Positions 7,854 through 16,685 of a stretch of 31,452 bases of DNA are shown here, piece by piece (position 1 is the stretch's first letter; each line of letters begins with the position of its first letter). A program made the translations under genes and the position numbers. Origin of the DNA: Spirochaetales bacterium (GTDB lineage Bacteria; Desulfobacterota_D; UBA1144); assembly GCA_002730475.1 (NCBI GenBank), contig PCAG01000014.1:1-31452 (forward strand), given 5' to 3'. Below the pieces are notes generated by a model, which saw nothing but the letters and a program-made list of their open reading frames with translations, was not told where the DNA came from and ran no database searches.

Positions 7854-7888
7854 TGGCGTGGTCTGTCATTTTTTGGCAGATTCTGGTG
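7854..7888 (+). promoter_or_regulatory. Candidate MraZ operator: four TGG-type repeats at 10-bp spacing
   Basis: TGGCG (7854), TGTCA (7864), TGGCA (7874) and TGGTG (7884) start exactly 10 bp apart, so all face one side of the helix. Known MraZ boxes in E. coli are TGGGN repeats with 5-base spacers, the same geometry. The array starts at the predicted transcription start and ends 5 bases before the mraZ ATG; the last repeat also contains GGTG, which may serve as the weak ribosome-binding site. Autorepression by MraZ is the natural inference. The repeats differ from TGGG, so specificity may have shifted. Confidence 0.65.
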
Positions 7889-7893
7889 TATTT

Positions 7894-8331
7894 ATGTTTA
7901 GAGGCCAGTATATACATAAAATTTCATCAACGGGGCGGGTTAGTCTACCCTCAAGATTTAGAGACATCTTAAAAGAAAAGTATGAAACCGCAACAATAAT
8001 CATCTCGCTCTTTGATAAATGCGCCGTAGGATATCCTCTGCCCGAATGGAAGGAATTGGAATCAAAAATATCCAAACTTCCACAATTCAAAAAAGACATT
8101 GTTGAATTTGAAAGATACTTAATTGGTAGCGCAAACGAATGTGAAATTGATACGGAGGGTAGAATTATGATACCAAGCCTTCTACGAAGAACTATGAAAA
8201 TAAAGGAATCCGTTGTCTTCGTCGGTATGTTATCAAGATTTGAAATTTGGTCTGAAAGAGAATGGGGGACAAACAATAAGACTAGTTTTAGTAAATTTCA
8301 AAAGAGTAGGGAGAGCATAAATGACATCTAA
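7894..8331 (+). CDS. mraZ: MraZ, transcriptional regulator of the dcw cluster
   Basis: Ring-forming DNA-binding protein of the AbrB/MraZ fold, known to repress its own dcw operon in E. coli. I start it at ATG 7894 (145 residues), giving the typical MFRGQYIHKISSTGR N-terminus. An upstream GTG at 7858 would add 12 residues with no family counterpart and would lie inside the operator repeats. Two half-sites of the fold are visible: STGRVSLPSRFR at about 12-23 and DTEGRIMIPSLLR at about 84-96, both variants of DxKGRxxLPxxxR. The tail after about residue 125 is basic and polar. The gene overlaps rsmH by 11 bases. Confidence 0.94.
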   Translation: MFRGQYIHKISSTGRVSLPSRFRDILKEKYETATIIISLFDKCAVGYPLPEWKELESKISKLPQFKKDIVEFERYLIGSANECEIDTEGRIMIPSLLRRTMKIKESVVFVGMLSRFEIWSEREWGTNNKTSFSKFQKSRESINDI

Positions 8332-9238
8332 TTATCACTACTCGGTTATGAAACAAGAGGTGATTGATAATTTAGATTCGAAGAATGCTAACACTTATGT
8401 AGATGCAACTTTGGGAATGGGTGGGCACACTCTTGCAATAATGGAGTCTCCTAAGAAACCTAAAAAAATGATTTGCATAGATCTTGATGGCGAATCCTTA
8501 AATCATGCACAAACCAGATTGAAACAGTATTCAAAAAAAATTCAATATGTTCAGGGTAACTTTAGGGATATAGACTCTCTAGTAAAAGAAGAAGTCGATG
8601 CAATAATAGTTGACCTTGGCATATCTAGTTACCAACTACTGCATTCAAAAAGAGGTTTTAGCTTCAATGAAGATTCGTTGTTAGATATGAGAATGAATCA
8701 AGATCAGAAATTGACCGCACATAAGATAGTTAATTCGTATAATGTAGAACAATTGTCAGAGCTAATAAAAAATTTTAGTGAAGAAAGAAACCATTTCAAA
8801 ATTGCATCTGAAATAGTACGGCAAAGAAGTAAAGAAGAAATAAGAACATCGCTGGACCTCTCAAAGATAATTGCAAGAGTAAACAAGAACAAAACACGCA
8901 TAAATCCTTCGACAAGGACATTTCAAGCATTAAGAATTGCTGTAAATAGTGAATTATCTACTCTAAAGGAGTTTTTGGAAAAATCGTTAAGGATTTTAAA
9001 AACAGGGGGGAGGCTAATCGTAATCAGTTTTCACTCATTAGAAGATAGAATGGTTAAGCAATTTTTTAAATATTCCGAGGCAGAATGCATATGCCCTCCA
9101 TCAATAATGATTTGTGAATGCACAAAGAAGCAAACATTGAAAATTTTAACAAAAAAACCTTTGGTTCCATCTAAAGAAGAAGTGTCGAACAATACGAAAT
9201 CCCGAAGCGCAAAGATGAGGGTAGGAGTTGCAATTTGA
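8321..9238 (+). CDS. rsmH: RsmH (MraW), 16S rRNA m4C1402 methyltransferase
   Basis: S-adenosylmethionine-dependent N4-methyltransferase acting on C1402 in the ribosomal decoding centre. It has 305 residues (family about 310). It starts with the conserved YHYSVMKQEVI. The SAM site is DATLGMGGHT at about 28-37, followed by the acidic strand end MICIDLD, then VDLGISSYQLLHSKRGFSF near 91-110, FSEERNHFKIASEIV near 148-162, RTFQALRIAVNSEL and GGRLIVISFHSLEDRMVKQFF. A cysteine-rich loop (CICPPSIMICEC) near 266-277 is usual for the family. GGAG precedes the ATG by about 7 bases. Overlaps with mraZ and with ftsL (TTGA type) indicate coupled translation. Confidence 0.97.
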   Translation: MTSNYHYSVMKQEVIDNLDSKNANTYVDATLGMGGHTLAIMESPKKPKKMICIDLDGESLNHAQTRLKQYSKKIQYVQGNFRDIDSLVKEEVDAIIVDLGISSYQLLHSKRGFSFNEDSLLDMRMNQDQKLTAHKIVNSYNVEQLSELIKNFSEERNHFKIASEIVRQRSKEEIRTSLDLSKIIARVNKNKTRINPSTRTFQALRIAVNSELSTLKEFLEKSLRILKTGGRLIVISFHSLEDRMVKQFFKYSEAECICPPSIMICECTKKQTLKILTKKPLVPSKEEVSNNTKSRSAKMRVGVAI

Positions 9239-9558
9239 TTAATCTAGAGTCAATTACGCTAATTCGAGATAAATCTAGGCTTATAAATAGTGTTAAGCGT
9301 TTCGGTCCTAAACTATTATCCGTATTTATTTTAATAGGATTGCTTCTCGTACTTGTTGCATTGAAGACCAACGTAACACGTGTTGGGCTAGAGTTGGCAG
9401 ATTTGAAAGAAGAACGCAACACCTTGAACATAAAAAATCAAAAGTTAAAGACTGATAAATCAAAATTGCAATCTCACGAGAGAATCAAGTCGATTGCTTT
9501 ATTGTACGGAATGAAATTCCCCGGTCAGCAAGACTTGATAAGAGCAAAGAATGACTAG
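9235..9558 (+). CDS. ftsL: FtsL-like bitopic division protein
   Basis: Small bitopic inner-membrane divisome protein that, with FtsB and FtsQ, activates FtsWI. Identified from position between rsmH and ftsI and from architecture: 107 residues, short basic cytoplasmic N-terminus, one membrane helix at about 28-45 (LLSVFILIGLLLVLVAL), then a periplasmic coiled-coil stretch rich in leucine and charge (about 50-85). Sequence alone is too divergent to separate FtsL from an FtsB-like protein. The start is TTG, overlapping the rsmH stop as TTGA, with GGAG placed 7 bases upstream. It overlaps ftsI by 8 bases. Confidence 0.85.
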   Translation: MINLESITLIRDKSRLINSVKRFGPKLLSVFILIGLLLVLVALKTNVTRVGLELADLKEERNTLNIKNQKLKTDKSKLQSHERIKSIALLYGMKFPGQQDLIRAKND

Positions 9559-11461
9559 GTTTATAAATCAACTTAAAGAAGGCGAAAATAAGTTTAAAAA
9601 AAGGTCTAAGATAATAAAGTTTGGCCTTTATTTGTCCTTGTTGATAATATTTGGGAAAGTATTTTACTTGCAAATCATTGATAATGAGAAACCATTAAAA
9701 TTTGCTAGACAGGAAGAAAAGCCACTTAATGTTGCCGGTGAGAGAGGTGAGATACGAGACTCAGATGGTACACCGCTGGCTGTCAGCGAACCAGTTCCGT
9801 CTATTCATATTAATCCCGGAGATGTTAAGGACAAGCCTTATTATCTAAAAAAACTTTCCAAAATCCTCAACATGTCAAAAAAAACGCTATCTAAGAAATT
9901 AACATCAAGAAAGCAGTTTGTTTACATAAAGAGGCATGCGACTTTTGAAGAAGCAGAAAAAATAAAAAAATTAAATCTAACATTAAAGAAGTTGGGATAT
10001 ACACAATTAGGGATACAAATTGAGCAAAAAAGAGTGTACCCAGAAGGCCACATGGCAGGGCAGGTTTTAGGACATACAAGCAAATATGACCTAATAGGGC
10101 TTGAGGGCATAGAAAAAAAATATGATCGATACTTAAAAGGAGAAGAAAAAACAATAAAAATCTATAAAGATGGGCGTGGAAAAATAATTACAAAAAATAT
10201 TACGGAAAGCGACAAAGCAAAAAAAGGGCATAACATAACTCTTACCATAAAGAGTAACTGGCAAATGATTTTAGAAGACGTGTTAGCCGCACAAGTTAAG
10301 AAAGCCAATGCGCTTAATGGATATGGTGTAATAATGAATCCAAAGACAGGAGAAATTTATGCAATGGTATCCTATCCATTTTTTAATCCCAATAGTTACT
10401 CTCAAGAAAATCATAATTACAAGAAAAACCTGCCCATTTGGAAAACATTTGAACCTGGTTCGGTCATGAAGAGTGTTTTGGTTGCTTCCGCTTTAAATGC
10501 ACGCGTAATAGAAGAGCATTCCATACTTGATTGCGAAAACGGTGAGAGGAGAATTGGGGATCACACCATTCATGATATTAACAAAAGAGGAAAATCGAAT
10601 ATTACGGAAATTTTAGTATATTCAAGTAATATTTGTGCCTCAAAAATTGCGGACAAAATGCCAAATGAGGTATATCACAATTATTTGACATCTAGATTTG
10701 GTTTCGGAAAAAAAACAAAGATTGATGTTCCCGGTGAAGCAAAGGGAAAAGTGTTACAACCAGAAAAATGGGGTGATATTGAACGTGCGAATATAGCATT
10801 TGGGCAGGGAATAGCAGTTTCTTCAATTCAACTTGCACAGGCCGTGTCAATTATAGCTAATGGCGGAAACTTTGTTGAACCATACTTAGTAAGATCAATT
10901 GATAGCTCAAATGGTAAGAACATATGGAAAAGGAAATATACAAGAGGGAATAGAGTTCTCCGGTATGAAACAAGCAAAAAAATGAGGAGGATGTTGCGAA
11001 CGGTAGTCGAGCGAGGTGCAAAAAGAGCCAGAATAAAAGGTGTTAGCGTATCAGGGAAGACAGGAACGGCTCAAAAGGTTGTCAATGGAAAATATAGCAA
11101 GAACAATATTGTATCTATGATTGGATTTCTTCCTTCAGAGAATCCACAGCTTGTAGCGGTAATTACCATAGATGAACCGAAAGGCCAAAATGCATACGGA
11201 GGCGTATGGGCTGCCCCAGTCTTTAGAGATGCTATGGAAAAAATTTGGTTGAACGAGGATAATGCAGAAAAACTTGCGAATAATGATAGCATTCCTTCTT
11301 TTATCGGTATAGGGAAAAGAGAGGCAATAAGAATAGCTGAAACAAAGAAGATGAAAATTAGAATTCATGGAAATGGGTTCGTGCAAAGACAAGATCCAAT
11401 AGCGGGAGAGAAGTACGAATTAAACGATGAAATCAGACTCTTCTTAGAGCCTGGCATCTGA
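9551..11461 (+). CDS. ftsI: FtsI (PBP3), septal transpeptidase with C-terminal PASTA domain
   Basis: Class B penicillin-binding protein crosslinking septal peptidoglycan with FtsW. It has 636 residues, longer than E. coli FtsI (588). Order: basic cytoplasmic tail, membrane helix about 22-43, pedestal starting RGEIRDSDGTPLAVS near 65-79, and the transpeptidase domain with all three active-site motifs: SVMK (S304, K307), SSN (358-360) and KTG (503-505). The last roughly 60 residues (from IPSFIGIGKREAIRIAE, ending in a hydrophobic strand at LFLEPGI) look like one PASTA domain. PASTA-bearing division PBPs are common in Gram-positives and some delta-type lineages, not in gammaproteobacteria. It overlaps ftsL by 8 bases; murE starts 4 bases after the stop. 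Confidence 0.96.
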   Translation: MTRFINQLKEGENKFKKRSKIIKFGLYLSLLIIFGKVFYLQIIDNEKPLKFARQEEKPLNVAGERGEIRDSDGTPLAVSEPVPSIHINPGDVKDKPYYLKKLSKILNMSKKTLSKKLTSRKQFVYIKRHATFEEAEKIKKLNLTLKKLGYTQLGIQIEQKRVYPEGHMAGQVLGHTSKYDLIGLEGIEKKYDRYLKGEEKTIKIYKDGRGKIITKNITESDKAKKGHNITLTIKSNWQMILEDVLAAQVKKANALNGYGVIMNPKTGEIYAMVSYPFFNPNSYSQENHNYKKNLPIWKTFEPGSVMKSVLVASALNARVIEEHSILDCENGERRIGDHTIHDINKRGKSNITEILVYSSNICASKIADKMPNEVYHNYLTSRFGFGKKTKIDVPGEAKGKVLQPEKWGDIERANIAFGQGIAVSSIQLAQAVSIIANGGNFVEPYLVRSIDSSNGKNIWKRKYTRGNRVLRYETSKKMRRMLRTVVERGAKRARIKGVSVSGKTGTAQKVVNGKYSKNNIVSMIGFLPSENPQLVAVITIDEPKGQNAYGGVWAAPVFRDAMEKIWLNEDNAEKLANNDSIPSFIGIGKREAIRIAETKKMKIRIHGNGFVQRQDPIAGEKYELNDEIRLFLEPGI

Positions 11462-11465
11462 TGTT

Positions 11466-12932
11466 ATGCAGCGTATATACAACAACCAAGTCTTCAGTAA
11501 ATTCAAAAAGATAAGGAATATCACCAATAACTCAAAAACAGTAAAAAGAGGTGATATTTTTTTTGCTATAAGTGGAGATATAGATAATGGCAACTTGTAC
11601 ATTAACGAAGCAATACTTAATGGAGCCGGGGGCATTGTAAGTGAGAACAAAGAGAGCTTAAGGGTTTCAGACAAAAATGTACAAACTTTTTTGGTAAAAA
11701 ATTCCAGAAACTCCTATGCGCATGCATGTGTAGAATTTTTTTCTAGACCTTCTTCGGATCTTCAAGTCTGTGGTATTACAGGAACGAATGGAAAGACCTC
11801 TGTAGCGCATTTATTAAAAGAAATTTGGAAGAAGCAAAACTCCGGTCTTATAGGAACAATAGAAACAAACTTTGCCGGAAAAAAAATTCCATCTTCATTA
11901 ACTACGCCTGACAGCTATCAACTAAATAAATTTCTTAAAGAAATGACAAGAAAGAAAGTAAAAAGAGTTTTTATTGAAGTCTCGTCTCACGCATTAGACA
12001 TGTCGAGAGTAGACTATATACAATTTGACTCTTGTATCTTTACGAATCTGACAAGAGATCATCTGGATTTTCATAAAACTATGGGTTCGTATTTTGGTGC
12101 TAAAGCAAAATTGTTTTTACAAAATTTATGCAAGAGTAGCAAAAAAAATAAACTAGCGGTTATTAATTTAGATGACAAATGGGGCACTAAATTAATTAAA
12201 TTAATTGGTAAAAAAGTTAATGTTGTAACCTATTCTCTTAAAGATAGAAAAGCAGATTTCTACATAGAGGACATTTATAAGGAAGATCAGAAATCGAATT
12301 TATTTATCAAAAGTGGAAATAAAGAGTACAAGATAGAGACATTTTTGTTTGGCGAACATAATTTTCAAAATATTCTTGCAAGTTTCTCATATTCTATCAT
12401 GAAGGGGTTAGACATAGAAGAAATACAAAAGAGGATTAAAAATTACAAGGGGGCACCGGGTAGGCTTCAAAGGATTAGAAATACAGAGCTAGAAATATTT
12501 ATTGACTATGCCCACACTCCTGATGCGCTTAAAAAATCAATTATTTCTTTAAAGAAACATTTTCCCGATAAAAACATAATTGTTCTTTTTGGATGTGGTG
12601 GCAATAGAGATATTGGAAAACGGGAGAAAATGGGCGCGGTCGCCGAAAAATTTGCAGATAAAATTGTCGTTACTTCCGATAATCCAAGGTTTGAAAGTCC
12701 AAAAGTAATAATAAACCACATTTATGAAGGCTTTAAGGGAGACAAAAGAAAACCGAAGAAAACTATAGTTAATAGAAAAGAGGCAATTAGTTGGTCGATA
12801 CGCAATATGAAGAGGAGCGAGGTATTATTAATTGCTGGGAAAGGACATGAAGCTTATCAAGCAATAAATGGAACAAATTTTAAATTCTCTGATTACAATG
12901 AAGTTAAAAAATGTCTGAAAATAATAAATTAG
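11466..12932 (+). CDS. murE: MurE, UDP-MurNAc-tripeptide synthetase (meso-diaminopimelate type)
   Basis: Cytoplasmic ATP-dependent ligase adding the third peptide residue to UDP-MurNAc-L-Ala-D-Glu. It has 488 residues. The Mur-ligase P-loop is GTNGKTS at 106-112; SSHALDMSRVDYIQFD and FTNLTRDHLDFH follow, with the carbamylated-lysine region at SYFGAKAK. The third-domain motif DNPR at 405-408 is the signature of enzymes that select meso-diaminopimelate rather than lysine, so the cell wall is of the Gram-negative DAP type. Starts at ATG 4 bases after ftsI and overlaps murF by 22 bases. Confidence 0.97.
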   Translation: MQRIYNNQVFSKFKKIRNITNNSKTVKRGDIFFAISGDIDNGNLYINEAILNGAGGIVSENKESLRVSDKNVQTFLVKNSRNSYAHACVEFFSRPSSDLQVCGITGTNGKTSVAHLLKEIWKKQNSGLIGTIETNFAGKKIPSSLTTPDSYQLNKFLKEMTRKKVKRVFIEVSSHALDMSRVDYIQFDSCIFTNLTRDHLDFHKTMGSYFGAKAKLFLQNLCKSSKKNKLAVINLDDKWGTKLIKLIGKKVNVVTYSLKDRKADFYIEDIYKEDQKSNLFIKSGNKEYKIETFLFGEHNFQNILASFSYSIMKGLDIEEIQKRIKNYKGAPGRLQRIRNTELEIFIDYAHTPDALKKSIISLKKHFPDKNIIVLFGCGGNRDIGKREKMGAVAEKFADKIVVTSDNPRFESPKVIINHIYEGFKGDKRKPKKTIVNRKEAISWSIRNMKRSEVLLIAGKGHEAYQAINGTNFKFSDYNEVKKCLKIIN

Positions 12933-14284
12933 CTAGCCTATACTTCGAGGAGTTCATAAAAAATTACGAGGGGACTATAAGTATAGATCCAGAATTAAAT
13001 CTGCATGGATTCAATTCCATCTCAACGGACACGAGAACAATAGAAAAGGACAATTTGTTTTTAGCTCTAGATGGAGAAAATTTTAAGGGTAGTGCATTTA
13101 TAGATGTCTCGATTCAGAAAGGTGCAAGTTTTTTTGTATCAGATGACAAAACACAAGCAAAGAATGGGGTTCTAGTTAAGTCGTCTAATAAATTTTTAGA
13201 GGATTTTGCAGGTTTTATTATTCAAAAGCGTGAAGATTTAAAAATTTTTGGTATTACTGGCACAAACGGTAAAACATCGACAAAAGATTTATTGAAATTG
13301 ATTTTATCCAAAAAATTTGAAGTTTTGGCAACTAAAGGGAACTTGAATAATTTGATTGGATTACCTTCGACAATTCTTAATCTAAAAAAGACTGATAAGG
13401 TATTAGTTCTTGAAATGGGGACAAATTCAAAGGGCGAGATAGGAAGATTAGCAAATATAGCAAGGCCTGATTTTGCAACAATTACAAATATTGGGAAAGG
13501 TCATACCGAAAAATTAGAAGACGAGAAAACAGTCTTTGAAGAAAAAAAGGATATAACAAAGTTTTTTAATCAGGAGGGTATCTTTGCATTTAATTTCGAC
13601 GATTATTTTTTAAAAAATTATTTTTCCGAAATCAATTGTGACAAAATCTCGTTTGGTATACGAACAAACGCTGATGTGGTTGCCAAGAACATCGCGGACG
13701 ATTTCTCTAAGTTTGATTTATGCTTCTTGGATCAACTGGTAAGTATCGATTTAAAAGCTCCAGGTATTAATAATATTTATAATTCTCTATGTTCCGCTTC
13801 ACTAGCAATAAAGGCAGGTTTGGAGTTAGATACCATAAGAGAAGGCATTGAAGAGTTTGATGGAATTAGCAACAGATTTAAAATAATCAAACTCGATAAC
13901 GACAATTTGATAATTAACGATACATATAATGCGAATCCGAATTCAATGTTGGCGGCAATAGAGATGACAAATAAAATTTTTCCCAGAAAAAAGAAAATTG
14001 CCATTCTAGGTGATATGCTCGAACTTGGCAAAATATCAAAAGATGAGCATATTAAAATTGGCAATGCAATAATGAGAAATAATTTTGAAGAACTTTATAC
14101 ATTAGGCAATCATTCAGAAGATTACTGTGAAGGCACGGACAAGAAAATTAAGTGCATTAACATCAGCAATCACCACAATATTAAGAACTACGTCAATTTA
14201 AGTTCTTTAATTAATACGGTTATCCTAATTAAGGGATCAAGGGGCATGAGAATGGAAAAAATTTTCGATTCCCTAGATATTTAA
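12911..14284 (+). CDS. murF: MurF, UDP-MurNAc-pentapeptide synthetase
   Basis: Adds D-Ala-D-Ala to UDP-MurNAc-tripeptide, the last cytoplasmic step of the precursor. It has 457 residues, normal for MurF (E. coli 452). Visible features: N-terminal substrate domain with STDTRTIEKDNLFLAL near 38-53, P-loop GTNGKTS at 117-123, GNLNNLIGLPSTIL, LEMGTNSKGEI and TNIGKGHTEKL in the central domain, and NDTYNANPNSMLAAIE plus ILGDMLELG in the C-terminal domain, all characteristic of MurF. The D-Ala-D-Ala substrate must come from a ddl outside this cluster. The ATG lies inside the 3' end of murE (22-base overlap), and mraY begins directly after the stop. Confidence 0.97.
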   Translation: MSENNKLASLYFEEFIKNYEGTISIDPELNLHGFNSISTDTRTIEKDNLFLALDGENFKGSAFIDVSIQKGASFFVSDDKTQAKNGVLVKSSNKFLEDFAGFIIQKREDLKIFGITGTNGKTSTKDLLKLILSKKFEVLATKGNLNNLIGLPSTILNLKKTDKVLVLEMGTNSKGEIGRLANIARPDFATITNIGKGHTEKLEDEKTVFEEKKDITKFFNQEGIFAFNFDDYFLKNYFSEINCDKISFGIRTNADVVAKNIADDFSKFDLCFLDQLVSIDLKAPGINNIYNSLCSASLAIKAGLELDTIREGIEEFDGISNRFKIIKLDNDNLIINDTYNANPNSMLAAIEMTNKIFPRKKKIAILGDMLELGKISKDEHIKIGNAIMRNNFEELYTLGNHSEDYCEGTDKKIKCINISNHHNIKNYVNLSSLINTVILIKGSRGMRMEKIFDSLDI

Positions 14285-15397
14285 ATGCTATATCATTTGT
14301 TTCAAAATTTTGTAGATTCATACTCTTTCCTTAACATCTTCCAATATATAACCGTCAGGTCTTTTCTGGCAGGTGCAATTTCATTTCTTATGGTTATCTT
14401 CCTAACTCCTAAGTTTATAGAAATCTTTAGTAGGGAAAATATCACAGAGAACATAAATATCTACCTTGAATCGTCTCATAAAAACAAGAGGGGAACTCCT
14501 AACATGGGTGGCATCCTAATCGGAGTAAGCGTAATTACTTCATGTCTTATCTGCGGTAATTTTTATTTGCCTGGAACGATTGTAAGTGTCTTCACGTTAT
14601 GCTTGATTTGTTACATAATATTTGCTTGTTCTGGATTTTTTGACGATTTTGCCAAGCTGAGAAAAGGTAAAGGGCTATCATTAGGCAAGAAATTGGTAAT
14701 TCAGATTGTGACAACTTTAATATTAATAATCCTTTTATACAAATTAAATACTTTTTCATCCATAAATAGAGAGGTTTCTTTGGAAATAACGAACATCAGT
14801 TTTCCATTCATCAAAGACATTGTTAATTTAGGTCCTTTGTATTTTGTTTTATGCCTTCTTATTATTACAGGTTCGGCAAATGCCGTTAATATGACGGATG
14901 GTCTTGATGGTTTAGCAATAGGTTCTATTCTGCCAGTATTGGCAGGATTGATTGTCCTCACATATGTTGCAGGACATTCGAATTACTCTTACTATCTTTA
15001 TGTACCTTATGTTCGTCATGTGGGTGAGATTGTAATTTTTCTTTCTGCTATTTTAGGCGGCATACTTGCATTCCTATGGTTCAATTCAAATCCGGCTCAG
15101 ATATTTATGGGGGATGTAGGGTCCATACCATTGGGAGCTAGCATTGGTCTTGTATCAATTTTAATCAAGCAGGAGTTGCTTTTATTAATATTAGGAGGAG
15201 TTTTTGTCATAGAAGCGCTGTCGGTAATTATTCAAATAGTATCTTTCAGATTGTTTAGAAAGAGAATTTTTCTTATCGCTCCTCTTCATCATCATTTCGA
15301 GAAACAAGGTATTGTAGAATCAAAAATTGTAGTAAGGTTTTGGATTGTTTCAATGTTGCTGGCAGTATTCGCGATAATCACTTTAAAATTAAGATAA
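14285..15397 (+). CDS. mraY: MraY, phospho-MurNAc-pentapeptide transferase
   Basis: Polytopic inner-membrane enzyme making lipid I from UDP-MurNAc-pentapeptide and undecaprenyl phosphate. It has 370 residues with about ten hydrophobic segments. Catalytic signatures are present: TPNMGGILIG near 74-83, FFDDFAKLRKGKGLSLGKK near 118-136 with the paired aspartates, NAVNMTDGLDGLAIG near 200-214, FNSNPAQIFMGDVGSIPLG near 267-285 and the PLHHHFE loop near 336-342. The ATG follows the murF TAA without a gap, and murD starts one base after the stop. Confidence 0.98.
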   Translation: MLYHLFQNFVDSYSFLNIFQYITVRSFLAGAISFLMVIFLTPKFIEIFSRENITENINIYLESSHKNKRGTPNMGGILIGVSVITSCLICGNFYLPGTIVSVFTLCLICYIIFACSGFFDDFAKLRKGKGLSLGKKLVIQIVTTLILIILLYKLNTFSSINREVSLEITNISFPFIKDIVNLGPLYFVLCLLIITGSANAVNMTDGLDGLAIGSILPVLAGLIVLTYVAGHSNYSYYLYVPYVRHVGEIVIFLSAILGGILAFLWFNSNPAQIFMGDVGSIPLGASIGLVSILIKQELLLLILGGVFVIEALSVIIQIVSFRLFRKRIFLIAPLHHHFEKQGIVESKIVVRFWIVSMLLAVFAIITLKLR

Positions 15398-15398
15398 G

Positions 15399-16685
15399 AT
15401 GAGAAAAAAAATTCTTATTTATGGAATGGGCCTAACAGGTATTGAACTAGTACGTTTTTGTAAAAAGAATAAAATTCCTTGTGTACCTTTTGATGATACA
15501 AAAAAACTAATTAATAAATCTGAAAAAGTATTCGGACCTAAAGATAATTTTAAAAATTTACTGAAATATTGTAATGAAATAGTGGTTAGTCCGGGTGTTG
15601 GGCTAAGAAACAAAAATATTCAATTGGCAGTTAAATCCAGAAAAAAAATAATAAGTGAAATAGAATTTGCATCAAGGTATATAACGAAACCCATTGTCGC
15701 GATAACAGGTACAAATGGCAAGACAACGACGACTCTGTTAACATCGCAGCTTCTTAAAAGTGGTGGATATAAAGTTTTTCTTGGTGGGAACATAGGTCGT
15801 CCATTAATCAGCAGTGTAGCTTTGCAGAATCAATACGACCTAATACTTGTAGAAGTAAGTAGTTTTCAACTGCAATTCATACAATCCTCATTTAAACCTT
15901 TTGTTTCAGCTTTTCTGAATATATCCGAAAACCACCTAGATCATCATTGGGATATGGATGAATATGCGAAATCTAAAATGAATATATTTAAGAATCAAGA
16001 TAAGAATTGTTTTGCATTGTGTAGCAGGAATGTTTATAGGAGAATCTTCAATAAAAATAAAGCGTCTTTCTTGGACCCCTTTGGGAACAGCAGTCTGAGT
16101 GTATCAAGAAACAAGATAACAATTAACAATAAAGATGATATACATATTGATGATACGAAGTTGCTTGGTTTGCACAATTTAAACAATATTTCATTTGCGC
16201 TGAGTATTTTTTCAATATTCAAAAACATTTCCTCAGACCAACTAAAAGTTGTAGAAAATTTTTCTTCACCAAGTCATAGACTGGAAATAATTAAAAAATA
16301 CAGAGAAAGAACAATCGTTAATGACTCTAAATCAACATCTCCTCAAGCTACCGAAGTGGCGTTAAGAAGTCTTAAGAAGAATATTGTTCTTATAATGGGT
16401 GGAAAGAATAAGGGATTAGACTACAGTCTTTTAAAAAGACAAGTCGACAAAAAAGTTATCAAACTAATACTTTTTGGTGAGAATAAATTTGAACTTGCAA
16501 AGTTTTTTAATAAATCAAAAAAAATTATAGCAGTAGATTTGAGAGATGCCGTGGAAGAAGGTTTAAAAAAATTCTACAAAGGTCATACCTTACTATTGAG
16601 TCCTGGTACATCCAGCTTTGATCAGTTCGATTCGTATTCCGATAGAGGAGATAAATTCAAAGAATATGTTAAAAAATTATCTTAG
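15399..16685 (+). CDS. murD: MurD, UDP-MurNAc-L-alanine:D-glutamate ligase
   Basis: Adds D-glutamate to UDP-MurNAc-L-alanine in the cytoplasm. It has 428 residues (E. coli 438). The N-terminal Rossmann domain starts ILIYGMGLTGIELV and contains VVSPGV near 62-67. The P-loop is GTNGKTTTT at 104-112, then GGNIGRPL, VEVSSFQLQF and NISENHLDHH, and the C-terminal part has PSHRLEII, VNDSKSTSPQAT, IMGGKNKGLDY and LLSPGTSSFDQFDSYSDRGDKF, the last very diagnostic of MurD. One base separates it from mraY; its 3' end overlaps ftsW by 20 bases. Confidence 0.97.
   Translation: MRKKILIYGMGLTGIELVRFCKKNKIPCVPFDDTKKLINKSEKVFGPKDNFKNLLKYCNEIVVSPGVGLRNKNIQLAVKSRKKIISEIEFASRYITKPIVAITGTNGKTTTTLLTSQLLKSGGYKVFLGGNIGRPLISSVALQNQYDLILVEVSSFQLQFIQSSFKPFVSAFLNISENHLDHHWDMDEYAKSKMNIFKNQDKNCFALCSRNVYRRIFNKNKASFLDPFGNSSLSVSRNKITINNKDDIHIDDTKLLGLHNLNNISFALSIFSIFKNISSDQLKVVENFSSPSHRLEIIKKYRERTIVNDSKSTSPQATEVALRSLKKNIVLIMGGKNKGLDYSLLKRQVDKKVIKLILFGENKFELAKFFNKSKKIIAVDLRDAVEEGLKKFYKGHTLLLSPGTSSFDQFDSYSDRGDKFKEYVKKLS

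Noticed and set aside
7858..7893. GTG start extending mraZ by 12 residues
   Set aside because: The extension has no family counterpart and overlaps the operator repeats; ATG 7894 gives the standard MraZ N-terminus.
7866..8276. 136-codon frame on minus antisense to mraZ
   Set aside because: A shadow of mraZ; the plus-strand product has both AbrB-type motifs.
16618..16665. TTG start extending ftsW by 16 residues
   Set aside because: The extension lies wholly inside murD and lacks similarity to FtsW; ATG 16666 gives a normal tail.
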